Of a DNA stretch of 64,000 nucleotides, positions 25,201 through 37,200 are shown one piece after another. Positions within the stretch are counted from its first letter, which is position 1. Every line of letters begins with the position of its first letter. Source of the DNA: Ciona intestinalis. Taxonomy: Eukaryota; Chordata; Ascidiacea; Phlebobranchia; Cionidae. The notes under the pieces are model-generated. The model was not told the DNA's origin. It searched no databases and saw nothing but the letters and a program-made list of their open reading frames with translations. Position numbers and translations under genes: made by a program. The stretch covers positions 8,456,050-8,520,049 of the forward strand of contig NC_020166.2 of assembly GCF_000224145.3 (NCBI RefSeq), read 5' to 3'.

Positions 25201-28200
25201 CATGTAGCCCAAAGGATCTAGGTTCAAGGCTTGGCGCTGCCACCATTGTGGACCTATCCTAAGGGTAATTGCTCTGATGCGGTCATTAATGGCTGCAGGG
25301 TGTAAGAAACAGAACACCTGTGTTATAATGAGTATCGTTGCTCGCCATGCGAAAATAAATAAGTAACATATGTGGTAACTCTCAAGCAGGCACAAGGTGT
25401 ATAAAGCAGAACACCTGTAAGGCCGTAATATAACGATTGTCGTTGCCTCACCACGAGAGGATCAACAAGTTACATACTTGGTAACTAGTAGGCGGGCACA
25501 AGGTGTGTATGAAACAAAACACCCGTGTTATAATGATTATCGTTGCTCGCTATGCGAGGATAAATAAGTTATATTTATTGATTCACTCTCCACATAAGCC
25601 ATATACACATTACCTCTTTTAATTTAAGTTCCAACTGAGCTGTATGAAGTAGCAATTGAAATATATTGGCTTGTTTAACAGTGGTAGTGGTCAGTACAAG
25701 TTCACGGAGTTGTTTGCATTTCTTTATCAATTCGCTACCTGTAAGTTAGTAGTCATTGAAATATAAATTTAAATTATCTCCAAGCTTACTACCTGTAGGT
25801 TGAAGCTTGCATTAATATTAACATAACATAATTTAAGCTCAGAGAAAGCTTAGAGGTCTCAAGCCATTGGCTTTTTTAATGATGGCATTTGGCTTGCAGA
25901 AAGATGTAACTTGGCATTTATTAGCATAATCTTTATAAATAAAACTTTTTCTGTAATTTTTACTGTAACATCATGCTAAGAATTGCCAGACGTGATTTCA
26001 GTTACACTATTATATTGCTATCGCGAAAAAAAAACTAAAGGTATTTAAATTTCATGTCTCCTTTTACAAAAGGTTCCTCGCTCTCACGATTTTATAATTT
26101 CTGTTTATGCGGGCTATATAGAACTTCATATGAGGAATAACAGAAGTCAATATAACAAGTTACCTGTTACAATAGAGTGTAGCATTAACCATCTTATGCA
26201 GACATTGCATTCGCGAAGACAGTTCATCAGCCTTGGTATATTATCCAACATATAGTCCGATGTTAGAACACCTTCTTTAAGAAAATGGTCGACGTCTTTA
26301 AACGACTTTTGAAGTTGCCGTGCATGTTTCACTGCCTGCGGGGGAAAGATANNNNNNNNNNNNNNNNNNNNNNNNNNNNNNNNNNNNNNNNNNNNNNNNN
26401 NNNNNNNNNNNNNNNNNNNNNNNNNATTTTTAGTTAAATGTGTATTATTGTATATTATGTTAGGCTTCTAATCTTTTAATTATAGAGCAATGGCTTGGTT
26501 TTCTTTAAAGGCTAAATGCTAAATTTTGCTAAAAAAGGAATAATTTTCCTAGACCTATATAAAAATTTCTTGGGCTTTAGGCCTATAGCAATCCTACTTT
26601 AAATAAAGCAAGGACATGACTCCATAATTAATAGATTTAAAAGCCATTATAATCTACTTTAGAAATATAGATAAACAGCAATATAACAGTCCGTTGTAGG
26701 TGTGCAAGCCATACATGGGCAAATTACCTTTAAACATTTTCTTGTATTTGTTTAACCTAATCTATATTTAAACTAACGCTAGTTCTCACAGCAATTAACT
26801 CCTAAAAAGCAAAGCGGCAAAATATAAACAAGTGGAGAGCATTTCCCACATAAATAATAAACAACATAACTGCTCTATTAAATGTAAAAAGGTTAATGGT
26901 TATGCAAAGAGTGCAAACACCTTATTAATATTTCACACCAACACAATATAAAACATTAGGCAAGGTGTAACATTTTCAGTTGGCTTCAAAATGTGCCAAG
27001 TCATTTTCAAGCCATTTTACGGCTGGCTGAGATATTACTTTGTTAATATCATTGGGAGGATTATAACACATCTTAGAAACCATGTGTTTTTTCTACACCT
27101 TGTTCTTAATATAGTACTGGTGTTGGTGAACGTGGTATTCGACGCATTGATAACTTATGAATATACTACAGGGATTATGTTGAAGCTGTCAGAACCAGGT
27201 GAGAATATTTGATTACATTTTAATGGCATTATACCTATAATTAATACAGTTACTCTATATATATATTTTATACAGTTCTATTGGTATTACTACTACAGTA
27301 CTACTAGATATTTTACTTTTTTAAAATAATTTTTATAAAGTTTGTATAATGTAAATTTACTACTACCTAAATGTTTATTTTGTTTTAAAAGTGTTACAGC
27401 TTAATGTATTTAATACATTTTTTAATGGTGTTATAACATACTATATATTATAATTAGAGGTGCTTTCTTTGCTATATATATTACCATTGAAATCTATATT
27501 TAAAGTATATAAATATAAAATTTTATTTTTATTTGCATGATCACAGATTTTAGTTTGTACAAAACAAAGCTTCGTAAGTTTGGACTTTTTTATTACTTAA
27601 AAAAAATGTTTTAAACAGATCTTGCCATCAGCTTAGTTTTGATAATATTTACCGGAGCTGGGTTTGGGTGTTCATTGCTACAAATATGGGGAGCGGGAAA
27701 CGGTAAGTGTTCGGTTATTGAAGTTATGTGTCTATGTGTAAGTTGTTACTTGGAAGTAACTGCTTCAACCTTGTGGTAACTAAAGTTTGTTTAAATTAAG
27801 AAGATAAGGTTACATACTTTGTGACTAGTTAGCGGGCACGAGGTGTAAAACACATAAGATTCGTGTTATAAGGTCTGTTGTTGCGAGGATAAATAAGTTA
27901 AATATGTGGTAACTTGTAAGTTAGCACAAGTGTATGAAACAGAACACTCGTGTTATAACTACTATACAATTTCAAAATTTATCGACAACCAAAAAGGGAT
28001 CAAACAGATCTATAAACAAATATCTGATTCCTTAATGATGCAGTGAACATAAAAACAAGCAACATATCCTAATTAAACAATTAAAACCTTACAGTTTTAA
28101 ACAACTTTATTGACAATCAATCTCCTGAAAGTCGATTGCCTTCCAACAAAGTTCACAACCAACCCAATGTTACCAGTGTTTCCAACTCTTTAAAACCTCA

Positions 28201-31200
28201 AACCTCATCAAAGGTGAGAGAAATATTGGGGCAACACTGTTTTAATATTGCTGAAATGTGTATAAGAGACCCATGTTATAACTTGACAGTGAGCATGAGG
28301 TGTATGAATACACCATGTGTGTCTGGTGTATAAGAAGACACCCATGTTATAACTCGGCAGCGAGCATGAGGTGTATGAATACACCATATGTGTCTGGTGT
28401 GTAAAAAAAAGACACCCATTTTATAACTCGACAGTGACCGTGAGGTGTATGAATACACCATGTGTGTCTGGTGTATAAGAAGACACCCATGTTATAACTT
28501 GACAGTGAGCATAAGGTGCATGAATACACCATGTGTGTCTGGCGTATAGGAAGACACCCATGTTATAACTTGACAGTGAGCATGAGGTGTATGGATACAC
28601 CATGTGTATCTGGTGTATAAGAAAACACCCATGTTATAACTCGACAGTGAGCATGAGGTGTATGAATACACCATGTGTGTCTGGTGTATAAGACACCCAT
28701 GTTATAACTCGACAGTGAGCATGAGGTGTATGAATACACCATGTGTGTCTGGTGTATAAGAAGACACCCATGTTATAACTCGACAGTGAGCATGAAGTGT
28801 ATGAATACACCATGTGTGTCTGGTGTATAAGAAGACACCCATGTTATAACTTGACAGTGAGCATGAGGTGTATGAATACACAATGTGTGTCTGGTGTGTA
28901 AGAAGACACCCATGTTATAACTCAACAGTGAGCATGAGGTGTATGAATACACTATGTGTGTCTGGTGTATAAGAAAACACCTATGTTACAATTCGACAGT
29001 GAGCATGAGGTGTATGAATACACAATGTGTGTCTGGTGTGTAAGAAAACACCCATGTTATAACTCAACAGTGAGCATGAGGTGTATGAATACACTATGTG
29101 TGTCTGGTGTATAAGAAGACAACTATACTTACAATTTGACAGTAAGCATGAAGTGTACTTATTCTTACTGTCCAGTTATAACTTGGGTGTCTTCTAATAA
29201 AAATGTAAAACCCATGTTATAAAATAAACACTTTTATTATTCCAGAAAACAGCCCCAAAAAAGAAGTTATCCCCCCATAAAGCTTTGCTGTTCCAAGCGT
29301 TCATGGCTTTATTATTAGCCATAATATCACCGGCTTATTTATACTTGTTGTTTTACTACATCATGGGTTGTGTGGTCACAAGCAATCTGATTATTTTCAC
29401 TAAAGTTATTCTTGCAGGTTGGTGCAGTGTTGCGAGACTTTTTTGTGCAGTGTTGCGAGTCATCTTTGTGCAAAACTTTTTTTGTGCAGTGTTGCAAGAC
29501 TTTTTTTGTGCAGTGTTGCGAGTCATCTTTGTGCAGTGTTGCAAGACTTTTTGTGCAGTGTTGCGAGTCATGTTTGTGCAGTGTTCTGAGACTTTTTGTA
29601 TTGAAAAATTTTTACTTTGTATTTTGAGACTTTTTTAATGTTTAGCGGCATTGCGATTCATTTTTCAATTTCCTATCTATTCCAACTTATGTTCTGTTTT
29701 TATTATTCTTTTCAAATTTTTAAAACAATGTTTATAAATTTAAATCATTAGTAAAATTTGTAATATGTTCGAACATGGTTCATTCTGCTTGCCTTTTTGC
29801 AGAGTGTTGGAAGGAAATTTGTATTTTGAGCAGTATTGCATGTTACCTATATTATACATTTTGAATTTTCTTATCTGTTTAACAACTTTTTTGGAGTTGG
29901 TATACAGAAATCACATTTTTTGGAGTTGGTATTTAAAAAAAGTTTTAAAGTTTTGAATATTTTTTGTGTTTCTGTATTTCTGAAATTTAATTTCTGAAAA
30001 AGTAAACTTTTTTAATATTAAAAAGTTAAATAAAATTTGTTTTATTTTAAACAGGGTTCGTTCTACCTGTTTCTATCATGTATTTCTCCTTGAAGAGCAT
30101 GCATACTGTGGTATCTAGTATGAAATATAGGAAGGCTATTAAACCATTCAGTACGATATTCACTGCACTAACTGCAGCAGCTGCAGCGTATGGTGTATGG
30201 GTTGGGAGTTTCTGTTGTTACACTTATATTCAAGCTAATGCATTCCTTCCACCTATGTGTAACCACAATGGCGGCAAGACATTCATGGTATGTGGATTAT
30301 AAGGGCTTGTGTTTTAAATAAATATATAAATTTCGTAAAGTATTTAAAGCATGTTTTGTGTTCTGAGCCATTCTATATGGGTGAGGTTCTATTTCATACA
30401 TCTTGTGGGGCAACGATAGTAGTTATAAACTGGGTGTTCTGTTTCATACATCTCGTGACCGCTTACGAGTTACCATGTATGTAACTTATTTATCCTCGCA
30501 TGGCAGGGCAACGACAGTCGTTATAAACTGGGTGTTCTGTTTCATACATCTCGTGACCGCTTATAAGTTACCATGTATGTAACTTATTTATCCTCGCATG
30601 GCGCGACAACGACAGTCATTATAACACGGGTGTTTTATTTCATACACCTCGTGCTAGCTTAAGAGTTACCACATATGTAACTTTGTGGGTGATTTTCTGT
30701 GTGGTTGACAATTTTGACAACCCCTAAGTAACCACTGGGTCGATTCAATTATTAATAAGTGTTTTGCACAAGGTTACATATGCTTGTTTAGGATGCAGGG
30801 TCACACCCAAGACTTTTTATGCAAACAATGTTACGTCGGAACCGTATGAAACAGAAAACCCGTGTTATAACGACTGTCGTTGTCATGTGTAATCAAGATA
30901 AAATCATTTAGGATTAAATTGGTATTTTGTTTTCAGAGTTCCTCACAAAAGTTGATAACCCTCCAAACAGCGGGGGGGAAAATCAACGAAGTTCATGTCG
31001 ACAGGTTAGTGATCAGCCAGCAAGACACTACATATCATAGTTGTTCAGCATTTGGGGGAAGATTTAATGCGAAGAACTGTACAGAAGTTAAAGTTAAATA
31101 CGAATATTCAGCACAATATAAAAGGATTTTATATTCCATGAGTTTGAGGCTGGACAATAATTCATTGGTGGCATTGGCTCATGGGTTGTATAGGAGTGGG

Positions 31201-34200
31201 GAAGTTGGTATATCTTGCGGGGGGTGTCCGTTGAACAATCCTGCCCCGTATTTCTCACCACAAGGAGGGGCAAGAGTGCCAGGCAAGGTTTGCGTAGTGT
31301 TGCCGGAATGGTTGAGTATTGGCGTCATTGGCTTCGCTGGGTTGGTGTTCTTTATTTATCTCGCAACACTGATGAGAAGCTTGTATACACTCAAGAAGAA
31401 GCTCCAAATTGAGGAGCAAAAGAAGAATAAAGGAAGATCAAAGTCCACGAGGGTGGTCGTTGACGAACACGGGCAGGAACGAGTGGTTCGGTTACGGAAC
31501 CCAANNNNNNNNNNNNNNNNNNNNNNNNNNNNNNNNNNNNNNNNNNNNNNNNNNGTTCATTATTTATCTCGCAACACTGATGAGAAGCTTGTATACACTC
31601 AAGAAGAAGCTCCAAATTGAGGAGCAAAAGAAGAATAAAGGAAGATCAAAGTCCACGAGGGTGGTCGTTGACGAACACGGGCAGGAACGAGTGGTTCGGT
31701 TACGGAAACCCAAAGTTGTGAAAGTTGCTTCACGCCGACGATGAGCATGAGGTGGATTGGAAATGAAACAAATTGATTTCAACTTAGTAGCACCTATATA
31801 ATACTATTGTATAGTAAAGTGGGGGGAAATGGGACACCTTTTCATTCAATTTTCTCGCCCGATTTGGTAGCACATAAAGAGAATTTAAAGAATTATATAA
31901 CGGTATCCTCACGATTTGAGATAAAATGAAAGTTGAAATGAAAACATTTCTTTTTATTTGGACCTCTATTATGGTGTGTCAGGTCGTGCAATTTTACTAA
32001 AATCGGGTGAAAAAGAGATTGTTTTCACTTTAGTAGCATCTCTAATGTTGGGTGTTAAACAAAACACCGGTGTTATAACGACTATCGTTGCCCCGCCATG
32101 CGAGGATAAACAAGTAACTTTCATTCGTTTAAAGCCATTTTTGTTTACTATGGTTAAACTGAACTGTTACCAATTACTAGATCTTTTACTTTGTGGTTAC
32201 ATTAAATTAATGAAACCATTACCCCCACGGAGATATGTAAGCAACCCATTAGTAAACCTTATAAATGACAATTCCTAAGAAGGCCATTATAGCAAGCTTT
32301 TACACTTGTTCTTGGTGAAAACGTTTATTGTACCAACATTTCATTTGCTCCATGCCATGTACACCAGAAGAGCTATTTGATTGGGACATTATAATATGCC
32401 TGGTAGCACCAACAGTAGGAAACCATTAATAACATAGTCACAGTATCATCATCATGTTAAAAAAAACAGACTTTTGATAAAAATGCTGTTTGCCATAAGA
32501 AATGTCTGCCATTTTTATAAGAAAAGCCATTTAGTTGTAATATTACCCCATGTGTTCAGTAGTCTGGCACCATAGCCAAACTACTTCATAGGAACAACGT
32601 ACATAAGTGGAGTGTTGGGGTAATGGACCAACTCTGGCCAAAATCCCAGGTCCCATGGCGTGCCCCACTGTAGGACCTCACCCATATACAGTGTGCATAT
32701 ACAATGTTGGGGCAATGGGCCAACTCTGTACTAAATCCAGGTACCATGGCATGCCCCACTGTAGGACCTCACCCATATAGAATAGAGTGTGCATATACAA
32801 TGTTGGGGTAATGGACCAACTCTGGCCAAAATCCCAGGTCCCATTGCGTGCCTCACTGTAGGACCTCGCCCATATAGAATAGAATGTACATATACAATGT
32901 TGGGGTAATGGGCAACTCTGGTCTAAATCCCAGGTCCCATTGCATGCCTTACTGTAGGACCTCACCCATATAGAATAGAATGTACATATACAATGTTAGG
33001 GTAATGGGCAACTCTGGCCAAAATCCCTGGTCCTAGATCCTTGTCAAGGATATAATATAAACATGTTGCATCAATACATAAACTACTCACATGTTGCTTA
33101 CAGTTTCCCACTTCCAGTGTATTCTGCAGGGCAACCTTGGCTGCTTTGTAAGGTTCCCATGCCTCTATAAGGTTGACTATGGTACCCATGTATACACTGA
33201 TCACCTGGTGTATAATAAGCGTTCAATACCAGACAATGTTATTTGATGTTGTTATTTAAATTAAGTCATATTTCTTTGCAATTAGCCATAAACTTTTGAA
33301 ACAGGGGTGACACTATATGTTTAATATGTTGGTTTTACAGCTAAAACAGCCTTTACCCTCCTGTTAAGTGACTATGCTTAGACAACTCTGGCCTAAGTCC
33401 CAGGTTCCATGGTGTGCCTCACCATAACTTTACTATATTATGGCAGATACGCGGCAAAAAATAAATTTAATAAATCGTATATATATCACTGACCAATTAT
33501 CAAGGAACAACTTCGCTTAATGTGTACATTATGACACATTAAGTGTAAAAAAAGATTAAACTTCTAAACTTGATTATTATTACAAAATCATGTAAATAAC
33601 TGTTGCATCACTTACCCAATTATCAGGGAAGAATTTGTCCACGATTTCCCTCATTTTAGCTTGTTGTGTGTGTAGTATGTCTGGATCAAAATACAAACAC
33701 ACATACAACATTGAGGCTTGGGTGGCAAGGGCAGTACTTCGGTGCTCTGGGAGGGGGTATGCCGACACCTGGGGTGGGGCAAAAAGTGATGAATAATATT
33801 AAAAATGGCACTTCTTTTTATTGCAGCAACTTTTTTCCTGTTATCCACCCTAATGAAAGTATAAATAATACTAAAAACATAGATTTTGTGTTTTTCAAGT
33901 AAAAATCACAAATATCGCAAATCGGTTTTCTGGCGAAAAACAATAATTTATTGCGGGGACGTTTTTTGTTCTTCAAAGAGACACACTAATGACCTGTTAT
34001 GCCTTGCCAGATTGCAAAAACATTGGTATAATTTTTAAATGTTATTTCTGGTAGCATTAAGGAACATATAGTACTCAGCAATCTGCCATACATTGGATTT
34101 GTGTTTTTTTTTTGTCTTAATAGCCTAAGAAAGAACTTACAGAATTGTTTTTTAAATCACCAGACCAATGCGTATTTCTAAGGATACAGAGTCGCAATGT

Positions 34201-37200
34201 AAACTAACACAATATGTGGGAATCTAATCTTAAATACAAATGACATTTGCCAAAATACCAAAGTAGGATTTTAAGGATGAATAAACCACTACACACCTGA
34301 CTATACACATCATCCGACCTTAGCCTTCCAAGCACCATGCTCACAAATACAGGGTTCACATTCACCCTCGCAAAGTAAGCCTCGGGGTAGTTCGGGGGTC
34401 GCTTAGAACCAAGGGTGTTGGAGTAACCAGTAGACCTTAACAGTTTGCAAACATCATCGATGTTGCTGTCGGATCCCGCACCTCTGGCTGCCCCACTGTA
34501 TATTACGAAGTATATTTGATTAACTTAATCTACAAAAAAAATCTAAGGTTATTTGATTTTATACAGTAGTGTGGGGGAAGATGGGACACCTTTTAACTTG
34601 ATTTTCTCGACCCATTCAGTAGTAAACAAGGAACTTTCAAATAATTATGAAACTATATCCTCACGACTCTGATAGACTTGTAATAAATTTCGCGAATCTG
34701 ACCCTGATCTGGTGCTCATAGAGTTGAACGATTCTAGTATAGTGAAATGCAGTAATGATCTGGTGCTACGAAAACGTAACAAACAAAAATCAAGTCCAAC
34801 CACTAGTAGTAAAAGAGAAATATATTTCGCTAAAGGGCATCGTCAGTCTCTTATTCAAATAGCCTCTGATTGACCGTTGTTAATTGTTTAAAACACGATC
34901 AGGATATTTTGATATTATGTGCTAAAGGTGTCCCATCTTACCCCACCCTACTATAAATGGAAGACATTATTTATCTTCGCGTGGCGGGCAACGATAGTCG
35001 TTTTATTGCGGGTGTTGTCACATAAGAATTTTTATAGGTGATTTTTTATATGGTGAGAATTTGGACAACCCATAAAAATGACCACTGGGGACGAGCAATT
35101 GTTGTTAAGTGCTTAAGGGCATACTACACCCACAAGTCACAATGAGAGCAGCGTCCAGCATTAAACTCGGTAAAGTAGAATCAGGTGTTACCCCATTAAG
35201 AAGTATTTATCTTCATAATATCAAGCATAATTGCTTAATACAAGAAAATCTTATTCTTATAATGTGGGTCTTGCCCGCTTACAAGTTACCATGTATGTAA
35301 CTTATTTATCCTTGCATGGTAGGGCAACAACAGTCGTTGTTCTGTTTCATACACCTCGTGCCCGCTTACAAGTTGTCACATGCAATTTTTTAGTTTGGCT
35401 GAAAATTTAGACAAGCCATATGAAATAACTGGGTCTGGGTGCACCGTTTAGTGCTTAAGCGCATACACCCACAATGATAGAGTCAAGCCTTGAACCCAGT
35501 AAAGTAAAAACAAGTATATATATTAAACCCCTGGGTATATTACTCCATTACCTGTATCTATAATAAGACACCAACATTCTCTCTCTTATTAATCCTTCAA
35601 TCTTCATATCAATGGTAAGGAGCATCACCCCATAAAGGAACAACGCTTCACACTATAATGAAAACATAACAACATTATTTTATTGCTGGGGTTCAGGAAC
35701 ATGAAAATAACTTACTTTTATACTAAGAAATTGAAACATTTGAATTTAGGGGTAAATTGAAAACAAAACAACACCCATTTTTTCTATGTGTGTGAGGTTC
35801 ACTTTTTACAGAGTGGCGAGCTATGGGCCTGAGATTTCGAAATAGTTGACCTATACCCCAGACACCCAGGGTGGTACAACCCATTATTGGCCACTGAGTT
35901 GGAGCAATCAAGTGTCGTGCCCAAGGACACATAAGCGTACCAGTATCGAGCATCAAACCCAGTACTATTTGGTTACTCTGCAAATGCCAAACCAATAAGC
36001 CACGCCAATGGATGTATGATAATAAACTTCCAAATTAAGCCAAATGTTGTGATTAAGGGTAAAATAGAGCATTATCTTACGATGGAAATCTTAAGAACGA
36101 AATTTGGTTGCTCTGCAAGTGCAAAATCATTGAGCTACGGCATTAGTCCAACATAACCCCACAATCACAAACGCAAACACTTCAGCAAAATATATTAAAC
36201 TAAAGCAAAATATATTTGTTGCAAGCAAAATCGCCAGCGAAATATATTAATTTCCAGCAAAACATATTAATTTCCAGTGAAATATATTAATTTCCACCAA
36301 AATATATTAATTTCCGCCAAAATATATTAATTTCCACCAAAACATATTAATTTCCAGCAAAATATATTTATCTCAACCCACCATCAGTTGTTTACCATCC
36401 TGGTTGATCAGCACAGATTCCAACGTCTGTTGAATATAAACCCCTTCATTTAATTCTTCCAAGAATCTGAATAAAAGCATTTACTTTATGAATAAAATAT
36501 GAAAAACCATTCGTGTTTTGCAGCTGCACATCGTAAAAGCTGATCCAGCCACAATAAAGCAGCTTCGAGACTGCCATGGATTACCTCCTAATCTTAAAAC
36601 ATACTGCATTTAAATAATAAGTGCGCATTGTAAATATAGAAGCAATATATGTAACAGACTGTTTTTTTTATTTCTGAATTGCTGAGTCAATCGTCTGTTG
36701 GCCCCTAATGGTCATGCGAAGACCAACTCTGGCCTAAATGCCAGGTTTTATGCCGTTTATTATACAATAAGATGTATAACTTTTCCATAAATATCAGAAA
36801 TCTTCTCACCTATTCAAATCCACCACATATTTATGAATGCTTTCAAATGCCAGATAGAACCTCGTTAATATCGGGAGATTATTTTCACGGAACTCTTCGT
36901 CTATATCTTGCAGCTGCGTGCTTTGGTCTATCTTGTTTTCGTAATATTCGATGCCACGAAAGTAACTAAAGTCAGAGACAATAGAACCTGTGATGTAACA
37001 AAGAATATTGTGAAGTAATAATGTGATATTAGGAATGTATTTTCAACACAATTTTGCCCTATAGGTAAAACACATAACATGCCACAACTTTATTACAAGG
37101 CTTACATTTTGGTTTAACACTCACATTTTACACATTAGGACAGCTTTTACTTTTTTTATAACTGTCTATAGCATACACACATCAGAGCCCAAAAAACATT

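Noticed and set aside
28276..28674. Four overlapping 60-codon frames with the same [18 protein letters not shown] start
   Set aside because: They are translations of the 71-bp minisatellite on its reverse strand, not genes.
29285..29638. 117-codon frame past exon 4 of the nested gene
   Set aside because: After 29417 it runs into the 22-bp tandem repeat; a donor at 29418 and a phase-matched next exon explain the gene better.
34674..34863. Hammerhead-like ribozyme in the 190-bp insert
   Set aside because: The ctgatctggtgct words repeat, but no conserved CUGANGA and GAAA core with pairing stems could be found.
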